From: Paenibacillus sp. 1781tsa1
GTDB lineage: Bacteria; Bacillota; Bacilli; Paenibacillales; Paenibacillaceae
Length of the DNA: 64,000 bases
Assembly (NCBI RefSeq): GCF_024159265.1
Contig: NZ_JAMYWY010000001.1
Coordinates: 5,766,001-5,830,000 of the forward strand
Direction: 5' to 3'
A model generated the notes under the pieces. That model worked only from the letters and a program-made list of their open reading frames with translations, was not told the origin of the DNA and searched no databases. The translations under genes and the position numbers were made by a program. The stretch's first letter is position 1, and the number at the start of each line of letters is the position of its first letter. This document shows, piece after piece, positions 16,497-25,977 of this stretch.

Positions 16497-18473
16497 TTAC
16501 TCTTTATCTTTACCTTCGTCTTTCTTCCCTTTAGGAGTCCCATCGAGACCATACACTTCATCATATGCATCAAAGATTTTCCGTGCAATTGGCGAGGCAC
16601 TGACTGACCCGAACCCACCTTCCGGTACAACAACAGCTACAGCAAGCTTTGGATTATCCCGTGGGGCAAAGGCAATAAATACACCATTCTCTTTTTTGTT
16701 CGGTCCGGTCCCCTGCTCTGATGTTCCTGTTTTCCGTGCATAATCGTATGGGAAACCGTCAAATGAACTTACTTTGGTAACCATTCCTTTATGAACTTCA
16801 TTCCAGTGCGCATCGGCAAAATCAACTTCATTGAGTACTTTAGGTTTGATCTCTTTCACAACATTGCCGTCCGCATCACGGATTTCCTTCACCAAGTGAG
16901 GCTCCATCCGTTTGCCTTTATTGGCAAGCATCGTCGTGTATTGAGCGAGTTGCATTGTAGTGTACTTCGCTTGCTGACCAAATGAGGCAAACGCCAAACG
17001 TGTTAGAGCCGATTCGTCTTCATTATTATATTCTAGCCTACCCAGAAATTCATTAGGCAGATCTACACCAGTGGACACACCCAAGCCAAACTCCTGCATG
17101 TGTTTGTGCCAGACATCGATGCCTTTCTCTGAGCCATAATTACGTAACAAACGTTTACCCACCATATCAATCATGAAGGCATTGGAGGATTTTTCAATCG
17201 CTCTTCTCGCCGTAATAGAACCATTATAAGCAGAATGCGAGTTCTTCACTTGTCGTCCGTCTTTCCCCAAAACCGCATATCCCTGATCGTGATAGGTCTC
17301 TCCTGCTGTAAATAGTCCCTCTTTTAATCCAATAAGCACACTTAGCGGCTTGATTACTGATCCAAGAAGTACAACGGATTCCGCCCGACTAGGCTTGTCA
17401 TCATTCGGTGGGAACGACTCGGTGGTTCCATTCCGGAAAACATATTTGATTTTGTCATAATCCCAATCGTTCGGATCATAATCCGGCATACTTGCCATAG
17501 CCACCACATTTCCCGTATCCACTTCCATGGCTACTGCGTATCCGGTAATTGCCTTGGGCAGCCTGCGCAGTTCGTCCGTAATCGCCTCTTGTGCAGCCAT
17601 CTGAATTTCCTTGTTGATGGTGGAAACCAGACTGTAACCTTTCTCCGGTGGAGTCTGTAGCATCGTTCCATCCGGCAGATTACGTGCGTCAATATCAATG
17701 GACTGATATCCGCTTCGTCCACGGAGTTCTTCCTGGTATTGAAGCTCCAACCCATCGAAACCAACCTTCTCTTCTTCATGGTACACGAGACCAGGATCAC
17801 GCTGGGTACTTGCCCCCTCGCGGATGGCCTTGTATTTGGCAATGGAATCAGGTGCTCGCTTGAACTCTCTTGTATAACCAACAATCTGAACTGCTACACC
17901 ATCCGGGTCATATTTTCTGATGTTTTCTTCCAGCACCATAACGCCCGGATAATCCGCTTTTTTCTCCATGAAAAAGGCAATTTCTTTGGTCGATAGATCC
18001 GACTTCACCAATCTTGGCACATATCCGAACGTTTTCTGATAATCCAGATCCAGTCGTTTGATGATCTCTTCAGCATCCGGCTGCTCTTTGTCCCCTGGAT
18101 TAAACTGCTTAAACACAGCCGCCAGATCATGAGCCAGTTCCTCTGCTTCCTGTCTACGTTCATCATTCCGATAATCCTCATATAACAGCACATACAGGGA
18201 CTGTACAGGTTCGGAATAAGCGAGCGCGACTTCCCCTGTCGCATCATAGATGGGACCACGAACAGGTGCGAGTGGAATGTCTTTGGTATTACGACTCGTT
18301 TCCATATACGTCAGTTCAGGACCCTCTACAAACTGCACAAAGGCTAATCTGAAAATAAGGATACTGAATATGACAAATGCCGCGAAAAAAAACAGATTCA
18401 GCCTTGCGGTGGAAGGCTTGTTGACGGGTGTATCTTCCTCAGTCATGGGTTTCTTTTTCAATCGGTTAAACAT
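16497..18473 (-). CDS. Class B penicillin-binding protein (PBP2A/PbpH type transpeptidase)
   Basis: A 658-aa peptidoglycan transpeptidase. After a short cytoplasmic tail, one membrane anchor (FFFAAFVIFSILIFRLAF) is followed by the N-terminal dimerisation/pedestal region (RGPIYDATGEVALAYS) and the acyl-transferase domain. All three active-site motifs are present: SVIK (in LLGSVIKPLS), SSN (KSSNAFMI) and KTG (ARKTGTSE). It cross-links wall peptides during growth and is a beta-lactam target. I start at the ATG at 18473 because GGGAGAGG precedes it at good distance; the frame is open 34 codons further to a TTG without a ribosome binding site. It is a close paralogue of the next gene upstream, with which it forms a tandem pair separated by a terminator. 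Confidence 0.9.
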   Translation of the reverse strand: MFNRLKKKPMTEEDTPVNKPSTARLNLFFFAAFVIFSILIFRLAFVQFVEGPELTYMETSRNTKDIPLAPVRGPIYDATGEVALAYSEPVQSLYVLLYEDYRNDERRQEAEELAHDLAAVFKQFNPGDKEQPDAEEIIKRLDLDYQKTFGYVPRLVKSDLSTKEIAFFMEKKADYPGVMVLEENIRKYDPDGVAVQIVGYTREFKRAPDSIAKYKAIREGASTQRDPGLVYHEEEKVGFDGLELQYQEELRGRSGYQSIDIDARNLPDGTMLQTPPEKGYSLVSTINKEIQMAAQEAITDELRRLPKAITGYAVAMEVDTGNVVAMASMPDYDPNDWDYDKIKYVFRNGTTESFPPNDDKPSRAESVVLLGSVIKPLSVLIGLKEGLFTAGETYHDQGYAVLGKDGRQVKNSHSAYNGSITARRAIEKSSNAFMIDMVGKRLLRNYGSEKGIDVWHKHMQEFGLGVSTGVDLPNEFLGRLEYNNEDESALTRLAFASFGQQAKYTTMQLAQYTTMLANKGKRMEPHLVKEIRDADGNVVKEIKPKVLNEVDFADAHWNEVHKGMVTKVSSFDGFPYDYARKTGTSEQGTGPNKKENGVFIAFAPRDNPKLAVAVVVPEGGFGSVSASPIARKIFDAYDEVYGLDGTPKGKKDEGKDKE

Positions 18474-18790
18474 CGTTTTAAGCCTCTCCCGTTCCTCTAT
18501 AAAAATAAAATATTTAATCCATATTGTGAACGTGTTCAATTCCCTATTTAATCCTATCTCATACAAGTTTACCAAAGGTTAGCTGTCACGTCTTTCAATT
18601 TTTGGTTACATTTTCGTAAACAGAACCGTTACACTAACCAATTACTGATTTCAATGTAAACACTGACATATCAACGTTATCCCGTCCTCCGGATCGCTTT
18701 TACCTTTCCCTTATATAAACGTGGTATAGCTCATATGGTTACATATTAATGCAACTAAATAGTTCACTCTTACGATCCATTCTCCTTGCA

Positions 18791-18823
18791 AAAACAAAAA
18801 AGAGGACCCACTAAGGGTCCTCT
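18791..18823 (-). terminator. Terminator between the two penicillin-binding protein genes
   Basis: AGAGGACCC and GGGTCCTCT pair perfectly around a 5-nt loop, with TTTTTT next on the minus strand. It lies 20 bp after the stop of the upstream PBP gene. Confidence 0.9.
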
Positions 18824-18842
18824 CTGTAACCAATGCATTACA

Positions 18843-20879
18843 TCACTGTGCGCCTGTTTCCGATTCTGAATCTTTATTTTTGTCTTTTTTCGGTACACCG
18901 TCGAGACCGAATTCCTCGTCATAGGCATCGAAAATCGCACGCGCAACCGGAGCCGCACTGTTCGAACCAAAGCCCCCTTCGGGGATAACCACAGCGACAG
19001 CAAGCTTGGGATTATTACGTGGTGCATACGCGATAAACACCCCGTTATCCACCAGTTTACCACCTACTACCTGTGTCGATGTTCCTGTTTTTCTGGCAAA
19101 ATCGTAAGGGAATCCGCTAAATGCAGATACCTCGGTTGCCATGCCTCGTTGTACTTCATTCCAGTAGGCATCGTTAAACTCCACCGTGCTGAGTACCTTC
19201 GGTTTTACTTTCTCGACCACATTGCCTTCCGAATCCCGGAACTCCTTAACCAGTTGTGGCTCCATCCGCTTGCCTTTATTCGCCAGCATTGTCGTGTACT
19301 GTGCTAACTGCATGGTTGTGTATTTTCCCTGCTGTCCAAATGAACCATACACGAGACGAGTCAGCGAGCTTTCCGTTTCGTTCATGTAATCCCGTATGCC
19401 CAGGAATTCATTCGGCAGATCAACCCCTGTAGATATCCCAAGGCCGAACTGCTTCATGTACTCATCCCATTTGTCAATTCCGGTCGCACCGTATTTCGAG
19501 TACATCTTCTTCCCAATCTCATCAATCATAAATACGTTCGAGGAATGACGAATCGCATCACGAGGATACATGGCGCCATACACATGCCCTGATGAGTTCT
19601 GCACTCTTCGGTTGTCCCCACCAAAGGTCGTTGAACCTCTATCCGAATAAACTGTATTGGTAGTGAAGAAACCTTCTTTCAAACCGATTAAGACACTAAG
19701 CGGTTTGATCGTCGAGCCGAGTAACACGATTGATTCAGCTCGCTTTTTAGAGTCATCCGGAGGGAATGAACGAATCGTACCATTTTGATACACATATTTG
19801 ATATCATCATACTGATCATTTGTAATGCTACCTGTTCTCCAGATGTTGGTATCATAATCTGGCATACTGGCAGCAGATACGATTTTCCCCGTATCCACTT
19901 CCATCGCAACTGCAAATCCGGTCTTGGCATTTGGATGCAATCGACCGGAAACCGGGTTCCGATGAAGCCAGCTTAACTGGTCCAGGATGGCCTGTTCTGT
20001 TTTCACCTGAACGTTCTTATTAATGCTGGATATCAGATCGTACCCTTTCTGCGGCGGGGTAGAACCAGCCACACCTTCAGGCAAATTACGCAAATCAACA
20101 TCAACGGATGTATATCCGCTTTTGCCGCGGAGAGCATCCTGATATTGCAGTTCCAGTCCATCAAAGCCTACAAATTCATTCTCCGTGTACACCAGGCCTG
20201 GATCCGTTTGCGTTTTATTGGCCTCGTCCACCTCTTTGTATTTGTCCAAGGACTTCGAACTTCTGAATTTCTTCAAATAACCGATGGTCTGAACTGCTAC
20301 CGTATCCGGATCGTAGAATCGTACACTCTCCTCGACGATCTGAATACCTTTGAACTCGTCCTTATGTTGCAGGAAATAAGCGACTTCTTCCTCGGACAGA
20401 TCGCTCTTGATCAGACGCGGCATAAAACCGTTCGCTTTGCGGGAGTTCAAGTCCATCTCTTCAATAATTTTCTCCACCGTAAGTGACTCTGAATCCTTCA
20501 GCTTGTACTGTTCAAACACATCATGCAACCGGGTGGCAATATCCTGCACTTCCCCTATGTTGGGACTCGGTTTCCCATCAACATCCCCATAGTTTTTATA
20601 CAGCGTCAGGTACAGCGACTGAATGGGCTTGGAGTAAGCCAATTTCACCTCACCAGTAGAATCATAGATCGTACCTCTCACAGGAGGAAGCGGTACATCC
20701 TTGGTAATGTTACTTGCTTCTTCCTGACTGAGTTCAGGACCCTCAACAAATTGCAAAAACGCCAAACGTACGATAATAACGCTAAAAATAACAAAGGAAG
20801 CGAAGAAAAATACATTCATCCGGTAGCTGAATCGCCGTTTGTCTGTAAGTTCATCCTTCTCATTGGAATGCTTTTTCAT
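18843..20879 (-). CDS. Class B penicillin-binding protein, tandem paralogue
   Basis: A 678-aa transpeptidase with one membrane anchor (VFFFASFVIFSVIIVRLAF), the pedestal segment RGTIYDSTGEVKLAYS and active-site motifs STIK (LLGSTIKPLS), SSN (HSSNVFMI) and KTG (ARKTGTST). It aligns with the neighbouring PBP over its whole length, including the C-terminal FGLDGVPKK tail, so the pair arose by tandem duplication. I use the ATG at 20879 with GAGGT upstream; the frame extends 19 codons to an earlier ATG that would add residues before the usual cytoplasmic tail. The two genes are separated by 370 bp with a terminator, so they may be expressed under different conditions. Confidence 0.9.
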   Translation of the reverse strand: MKKHSNEKDELTDKRRFSYRMNVFFFASFVIFSVIIVRLAFLQFVEGPELSQEEASNITKDVPLPPVRGTIYDSTGEVKLAYSKPIQSLYLTLYKNYGDVDGKPSPNIGEVQDIATRLHDVFEQYKLKDSESLTVEKIIEEMDLNSRKANGFMPRLIKSDLSEEEVAYFLQHKDEFKGIQIVEESVRFYDPDTVAVQTIGYLKKFRSSKSLDKYKEVDEANKTQTDPGLVYTENEFVGFDGLELQYQDALRGKSGYTSVDVDLRNLPEGVAGSTPPQKGYDLISSINKNVQVKTEQAILDQLSWLHRNPVSGRLHPNAKTGFAVAMEVDTGKIVSAASMPDYDTNIWRTGSITNDQYDDIKYVYQNGTIRSFPPDDSKKRAESIVLLGSTIKPLSVLIGLKEGFFTTNTVYSDRGSTTFGGDNRRVQNSSGHVYGAMYPRDAIRHSSNVFMIDEIGKKMYSKYGATGIDKWDEYMKQFGLGISTGVDLPNEFLGIRDYMNETESSLTRLVYGSFGQQGKYTTMQLAQYTTMLANKGKRMEPQLVKEFRDSEGNVVEKVKPKVLSTVEFNDAYWNEVQRGMATEVSAFSGFPYDFARKTGTSTQVVGGKLVDNGVFIAYAPRNNPKLAVAVVIPEGGFGSNSAAPVARAIFDAYDEEFGLDGVPKKDKNKDSESETGAQ

Positions 20880-20984
20880 CCACCCTACCTCTTTCATGAC
20901 TTGATGCATACCACTTAAACTGATTCCTCGCGGCATGATAACCTGGCAACGTCGTCATATTCCGGACCCATGTCCGTTGTAATG

Positions 20985-22130
20985 TTATGCTGATTGATCC
21001 TTTAGATGGGTGTCGGCAAAATTCGGAGGATTAAACCAGTCTCCACTGATCGCCCATGTCGGGTCAAGCGGAACCCAGCTCTCGGAATCACTCAAATACA
21101 CCTCATTCCACGCATGCGGACCGTACCCTCCCTGGCCGTTATAACCCAGTCCCGTAACAACTTTGACTTCAAGCCCTTGTGAACGGGCCATCACAGCATA
21201 GAGACGGGCATAATCAATACATACGCCTTTGCGTGTATCAAATGTATTCTGCGGATTCTGTTCATGCCATATGCCCTTTTGTTCATAGTCATCCACTTTA
21301 CCATAGTCATACTGAATACGTGAACCTACCCAGTCGTATAACGCTCTTGCTTTGGCTTCATCCGTCGATTGGCCTTTGACAACCTCACGCGCGGCAGATT
21401 CAATGTCCGTCGGAATATTATGGTCAATGACTTCATATTTGCGTTGCAGGATGCCGCCCAGTTCCTTCTGTACAGCCTGGGTAAATACGGGAAGCTTGTC
21501 CTTGATAAACGTGCCCGACAACGGTTCAATTACCGATTTGGCCCCTTGCATATAGATTGGAGATGCCTCCACATATCGGCTGAACATGCTCCCAGGGTAA
21601 AGACTGACGATCATGAACAACACCGCAATGACAATCATTCCGCGGACGGAGCCTATGATTGTGCCAATGATTGCCCCCGTCAACCGACTAAACATACCCT
21701 TAGGCGCACTTTCCTCAGCTGACCCCTGCCTGCTGCTAAAAATAAATGAAGAGAGAAATCCGAGAATCAGTCGGATGAGTCCATAACTCAGTACAAATAA
21801 TACAGCGAACCGCATCAGCGGAAAATCTGCAATCGCCGTAACCAACGTATAATACATCTGTTCCCACCGGTTCAACTCACGGTTAGGCATGGCTGAAGCA
21901 TACTCAGACAACCACTGCTGTACATATGGTGCAAGCCACAACGTTAAACCGATTGACAACAGAATACCAATGACCGCCATAATACCATCCATCAGGAACC
22001 CAAAGAGTCTGCCTGCTGAACGCGAAGCCCCTCTGGACCAACCCTGCAATAATGAAGCAGCCACAATCAGCAACAGCATAATCGTGATGCCATTCAATTC
22101 CTTCAGGCTGTCCAGCCAATTCTGCAGCAC
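20985..22130 (-). CDS. Membrane protein: CvpA-like N-terminus fused to an extracytoplasmic transglutaminase domain
   Basis: 381 residues. Four or five membrane helices fill residues about 15-180 (IMLLLIVAASLLQGWSRG, GIMAVIGILLSIGLTLWL, FAVLFVLSYGLIRLIL, MIVIAVLFMIVSLYPG), in the pattern of CvpA/colicin V production proteins. A transglutaminase-core domain follows (about 240-365) with the full catalytic triad: Cys304 in KGVCIDYA, His339 in GPHAWNEV and Asp357 in LDPTW. The soluble domain is most likely outside, where such domains act as cysteine peptidases or cross-linkers on wall or surface proteins. Its position next to two wall transpeptidases suggests a role in envelope assembly; that is inference. 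It is 18 bp downstream of a small membrane-protein gene in the same direction. Confidence 0.82.
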   Translation of the reverse strand: MLQNWLDSLKELNGITIMLLLIVAASLLQGWSRGASRSAGRLFGFLMDGIMAVIGILLSIGLTLWLAPYVQQWLSEYASAMPNRELNRWEQMYYTLVTAIADFPLMRFAVLFVLSYGLIRLILGFLSSFIFSSRQGSAEESAPKGMFSRLTGAIIGTIIGSVRGMIVIAVLFMIVSLYPGSMFSRYVEASPIYMQGAKSVIEPLSGTFIKDKLPVFTQAVQKELGGILQRKYEVIDHNIPTDIESAAREVVKGQSTDEAKARALYDWVGSRIQYDYGKVDDYEQKGIWHEQNPQNTFDTRKGVCIDYARLYAVMARSQGLEVKVVTGLGYNGQGGYGPHAWNEVYLSDSESWVPLDPTWAISGDWFNPPNFADTHLKDQSA

Positions 22131-22148
22131 GTACCGATTCCCCCTTTA

Positions 22149-22604
22149 CTACGATGCTGGTGCTGTTTTGTTCTCCTGTGCCTGTTCGACAAACGTACGG
22201 ATGGTTTCATTGTCGAGTTTCCATTCGCCAAGTGAAATGCCGCGGAAGGTCACATCGACTTTATCCGATTGCGCTCTGCCTTTAATCTCCACATTGGGAC
22301 TTGTGATAGTGAAAGCTCCATCCTGTCCTTTGACGTATGTCGCTTTGGAAGCTTCCTTAAGCATCATGCTGGTTGCTTCTTTCTTCAATGTGTCCATCGT
22401 ACGGGATTGCACGTCTGTCACTGTTTGTTTGATCTGATCAATGGAGATGCCGCTGTATATCAGTAGAGCCGCAATAATGATGATGGCAATCAACCATTTC
22501 AATACGGTTTTGACCACATTCAGAACAAAGAACAATATGATCAATGCAACCACGATCACCAACCAGTTCTGCATCAGAAACTCTTTGATTACTTCTATGT
22601 TCAT
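22149..22604 (-). CDS. Membrane-anchored protein of unknown function
   Basis: 151 residues from an ATG with GGAAGGTG upstream (the frame is open 12 codons further). Two adjacent hydrophobic helices (NWLVIVVALIILFFVLNVV, WLIAIIIIAALLIYSG) lead to a polar extracytoplasmic part with a helical start and a beta-rich end (AFTITSPNVEIKG, DKVDVTFRGISLGEW). I do not recognise a family. It is the first gene of a likely two-gene operon with the CvpA-transglutaminase protein. Confidence 0.7.
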   Translation of the reverse strand: MNIEVIKEFLMQNWLVIVVALIILFFVLNVVKTVLKWLIAIIIIAALLIYSGISIDQIKQTVTDVQSRTMDTLKKEATSMMLKEASKATYVKGQDGAFTITSPNVEIKGRAQSDKVDVTFRGISLGEWKLDNETIRTFVEQAQENKTAPAS

Positions 22605-22819
22605 GATTACACCTTCCGTATTAGAATTCATTTGTAACACTCCCGAATATTATACATGATTTCCGAAGCTGCTGTCAGCTAAGCCCTCTCCCTTAAAAAT
22701 AAACGGTCTAAGTTCGTCCTGCCAGGCGTACAAGTAGTACCATAAGGATCTGCTGGCGAACGGGAACACGTTCAAGACCTGTAGTTTGCACATGCATCGC
22801 TTAACAAGGAGGGGCTTAT

Positions 22820-23995
22820 GTGAAAACGGCCATCTGGCTATACCTGTTTTTGTTCCTTGCTGTATTTGATCTGCACGCCCAGTATCCCATTCTGACCCCT
22901 TTTGCCATCTCGCTGGGAGCTGCCCCTACTTTCATTGGCTGGATGATGGGTATCTATTCCTTAACGCATCTTCCTGGCAATCTCATTGCCGGAACACAAA
23001 TCGATAAACATGGCAGTCGCCGCTACATTGTATTCAGTCTGCTCGGGGCAGGAATCATCCTGCTCTTGCAAGCCTATGTTCAGACACCTTGGCAACTGCT
23101 GGCGCTGCGTTCCATCAGCGGTTTTGTACTGGCCTTCCTGTCTCCTGCATGTCTTGCCCTGCTTGCACAGTTATCCAGTGATCCAGTGAAACAGGGAAAG
23201 TATATGTCAGGACACGGGGTAGTACATACACTCGCTTCTGTGGTATCTCCCGCAGCCGGTGCGATCATTGTGGGTTCCATGGGATTCTCCGCTACATTCT
23301 CAGGCTTGGGTTACTTGCTCATTCTTACAGGTGTGATTGCTTTCATGACCATGCCTCGTGGCATCGTCAAGCAGCATGAGAGAGTAACTGAACCTGCCAA
23401 ACCTGACGTTTCACCAGCAGATGCCAAAAGTGCATTCCTGCCGGTGTCTTGGCGATACTTTGCCCTGCCTCTGGTTATTGCTTGTGCTCAAGGGATTCTC
23501 TTCTTCGAGCTGCCCCTGCGAGGAGGAGGGCATTCGTCCATCATGTCAACCGGGTTGTTATTTTCCATTATCAGTATTGGAGCTCTCTTCACACTGAGCA
23601 TGTTATTTCTTAACCGGTATTCCCCCAAGCTGCGTCTGGTTGCGGGTGTGCTGCTGATGTCCTTGTGTTTTTTTGCAATGGCCGCCATTCCGCAAATCCC
23701 GTTGTCTACCGTATTATTTGTACTCGGGATGTCCAAAGGCGTTATCTTTCCAGCTATGGCAACCCTATTTATTCGTCTAAGTGGAGGAAGCAGGTTGGGC
23801 CGCATTTTCTCGTTGCAATCCATCGCCACTTCCATTGGCTCTTTCATTGGCCCCATTACAGCCGGGCAACTTCGTGTCGGGTTATCACCCTATTTCATCG
23901 CCTTTGTTTTGTTAATGATAGGTATGCTGCTGCTTCCATACTATACATCCAGACGCGAAGCTTCCCTCGCCGATCCGAAAAGTATATTCAACTAA
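22820..23995 (+). CDS. Major facilitator superfamily transporter
   Basis: 391 residues, twelve predicted membrane helices with a cytoplasmic loop after helix six (about 185-215). The MFS motif A region is seen as GTQIDKHGSRR in the loop between helices two and three. The GTG at 22820 is chosen because it follows AAGGAGGGG; an overlapping ATG two bases upstream is in a frame that stops at once. Substrate is unknown; the size and topology fit the drug:proton antiporter/sugar efflux group. It stands alone and divergent from the membrane-protein operon. Confidence 0.85.
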   Translation: MKTAIWLYLFLFLAVFDLHAQYPILTPFAISLGAAPTFIGWMMGIYSLTHLPGNLIAGTQIDKHGSRRYIVFSLLGAGIILLLQAYVQTPWQLLALRSISGFVLAFLSPACLALLAQLSSDPVKQGKYMSGHGVVHTLASVVSPAAGAIIVGSMGFSATFSGLGYLLILTGVIAFMTMPRGIVKQHERVTEPAKPDVSPADAKSAFLPVSWRYFALPLVIACAQGILFFELPLRGGGHSSIMSTGLLFSIISIGALFTLSMLFLNRYSPKLRLVAGVLLMSLCFFAMAAIPQIPLSTVLFVLGMSKGVIFPAMATLFIRLSGGSRLGRIFSLQSIATSIGSFIGPITAGQLRVGLSPYFIAFVLLMIGMLLLPYYTSRREASLADPKSIFN

Positions 23996-24210
23996 ATTAC
24001 GATCAGTCTCTGTCTCCTTACGTTATGACAGCAATTAGGCCTGTATTTTCATTAGCTTTGCATCATTCCCCCATTTACAGCTAAACTATATAAAATGGAC
24101 TAACGTTTTACACGTTGATAAAAGCTAACTGGGAAATCTATCCTTCACATCGCCGAAGGTTTTATCTTATTGATTATTGAAGATCATTAAGGTTGAACAA
24201 TTAGCCAAAA

Positions 24211-24345
24211 GTAGTGAAGGGGACGGAATCGATTCTGAAGAAGCGATAGCGTTCGCCTTTGTCTCCAAATATTAACTTTATAAAAGTAATTCAGAAATAT
24301 ATGGAGACAACAGCGATCGGAAGAACGATCCGTAACCGGAACGGC
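24211..24345 (-). repeat. Intergenic hairpin repeat, copy 2
   Basis: Read on the minus strand this aligns from end to end with the copy at 43624-43760: a CCGTTCCGGT.ACG.ATCGTTCTT block, GATCGCTGTT, a hairpin, AAAGGCGAACGCT, CTTC.ACAGAATCGATT-like and CGTCCCCT.CACTAC. The stem here is TTGTCTCC/GGAGACAA where the other copy has TTATCCCC/GGGGATAA, so paired positions change together. Confidence 0.75.
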
Positions 24346-24527
24346 CACTGCAAGCTATTACTTCCCTAATGATGCACTTATGAAATAAGACCTCAAACTT
24401 GATGGGTTGTTCTATCCAGTTAGCAGTCGTGTAAAGAAAAGGAGTCCATTTTATATAATCAGTCGATTTTCGCTGTAACATTTCCCGGGGAATGTCGACA
24501 CAAGCTCTCGAACAAGAGGTGAATATC

Positions 24528-24875
24528 ATGCCTATTCATGTCATTGTGGAAGGTAAGAATGATCGAAGCAAACTGAAACGTCTGGTTGGACCCGAAATCA
24601 ACATTTTATGCACGTTTGGAACACTTAATTCCCTCAAGTTGGAGACCCTGCGCAAGCAAGTCGGTTACGATGAAGTCTTTTTATTTATGGATAATGACAG
24701 TTCCGGCAAAAAAATTAGAGGTGTACTTCGGGATGCTTTCCCGGATGCAGTACAGATGTATACACGACGAGGATATGCGGGTGTGGAAGGAACACCTGAT
24801 GAGTATATCATTGCCCAGCTGGAGAAAGCCGGGTTAGAGACATACATCCAATACCCTGAACATCCTTCCTTTTAA
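24528..24875 (+). CDS. Small TOPRIM-domain protein
   Basis: 115 residues, essentially a single TOPRIM fold: the catalytic Glu is in IVEGKNDR near the N-terminus and the metal-binding acidic pair in FLFMDNDSSGKK near residue 60, followed by a terminal PDEYIIAQL helix. The arrangement resembles RNase M5 and the TOPRIM part of DnaG primase, but no other domain is attached. It could be a nuclease or an RNA-processing accessory; target unknown. The ATG at 24528 has AGAGGTG at 7 nt; an upstream in-frame ATG at 24492 lacks a binding site. It converges with the SCO1 gene onto a shared terminator. Confidence 0.8.
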   Translation: MPIHVIVEGKNDRSKLKRLVGPEINILCTFGTLNSLKLETLRKQVGYDEVFLFMDNDSSGKKIRGVLRDAFPDAVQMYTRRGYAGVEGTPDEYIIAQLEKAGLETYIQYPEHPSF

Positions 24876-24886
24876 AAGAAATGTCA

Positions 24887-24928
24887 AAAGGCTGCCTTAG
24901 GTTGATATCCAACCTGAAGGCAGCCTTT
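24887..24928. terminator. Bidirectional terminator between the TOPRIM and SCO1 genes
   Basis: AAAGGCTGCCTT plus AGGTTG pair with CAACCT plus AAGGCAGCCTTT, giving a stem of about 18 bp bounded by A and T runs that can serve both convergent genes. Confidence 0.9.
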
Positions 24929-24942
24929 ACAGTTATCGATGA

Positions 24943-25554
24943 TTATTCCTTGATCAGATTGCGAATATCCTCGGCAATGACAGCAGGCACAACGTCCTCT
25001 GTATTAAACGCATTATATACCTTGCGCAGCTGGTTATTCTGATCCACCAAGCCAATCATGTTCATATGGGCAAAATCGTCCTTATTCTCGCCTTCAATCA
25101 GGATCTGGAATGAATCCCTGGCGAACTGTTTGGTTTTGTCCATATCCCCTCGCAAGAAGTACCATCCGGAATAATCCGCATGGAAGCGGTCCGCAAACGT
25201 CTTAATCTTCTCTCTCGTATCGACTTTCGGGTCGAATGAAATGGATACAAACGAGACATCTTTACCGAAGGTGTCGTCCTCTTTCAACAGATCCTGCACT
25301 TGGGATAACGTAAACGTCGTAATAGGGCAGACATCTGGACAACTGGTGAAATAAAAGTAGAACAAACGGACTTTCCCTTGGGTATCCTCCAGTGATACCG
25401 TACTGCCATCAACATTTTCCATGGAAAAGGATTGGATCTCGCGAATCTCGGGTAATTTTTCCTTACTGGCAAATACGGTGCCCCACATCAGATACACAGC
25501 CATAATGAGTGCGAGCCCAAGCAGTATCCATGTCCATTTGTACTTTTTCAGCAT
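24943..25554 (-). CDS. SCO1/SenC family copper chaperone
   Basis: 203 residues. A single N-terminal membrane anchor (WILLGLALIMAVYLMWG) is followed by a thioredoxin-like fold exposed outside. The copper ligands of the family are all present: Cys72 and Cys76 in SCPDVCP and His163 in FAHMNM. SCO proteins deliver copper to, or reduce, the CuA site of cytochrome c oxidase. The chosen ATG at 25554 has AAGGGA at 8 nt; the frame extends 26 codons upstream with no binding site. It is a single-gene unit ending in the shared terminator. Confidence 0.88.
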   Translation of the reverse strand: MLKKYKWTWILLGLALIMAVYLMWGTVFASKEKLPEIREIQSFSMENVDGSTVSLEDTQGKVRLFYFYFTSCPDVCPITTFTLSQVQDLLKEDDTFGKDVSFVSISFDPKVDTREKIKTFADRFHADYSGWYFLRGDMDKTKQFARDSFQILIEGENKDDFAHMNMIGLVDQNNQLRKVYNAFNTEDVVPAVIAEDIRNLIKE

Positions 25555-25977
25555 CTTCCTCGTCCCTTCTGTATCTTCTCTTATGAATACGCATACATAT
25601 GCGAACTTAAAATCACGTTTGTTTCGCTTCATCCATCTACTGTGACATATGTATTCAAATAAACCTACTTTTTATGAGATTCTATATTATTGTAACGGTT
25701 TGACGTAACAATGCCCATAAATATTTATGAAACATGCTGACCGTGTATGCTCCGACAAAAATTCTCTCTCTATCCGATATAAAGTTTATCATAGGAAATG
25801 CCAAAATAGTTTGACAAACTGCGTACATTTATTGGGTATGGACCAGGTTATTGTCATAACTTTGAAATTAGGGATGTTTTGCATCCGGACAGACGGATAT
25901 TATACACTATATATGGGTATCACCTAGATAGAGAAGTAATATGCCTTAGAACGATACACCACACAAAGGAGACGTTT
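25555..25977. other. Divergent intergenic region
   Basis: Lies between the divergent SCO1 and yfhP genes. I see no gene, and no promoter pair clear enough to name. Confidence 0.35.
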
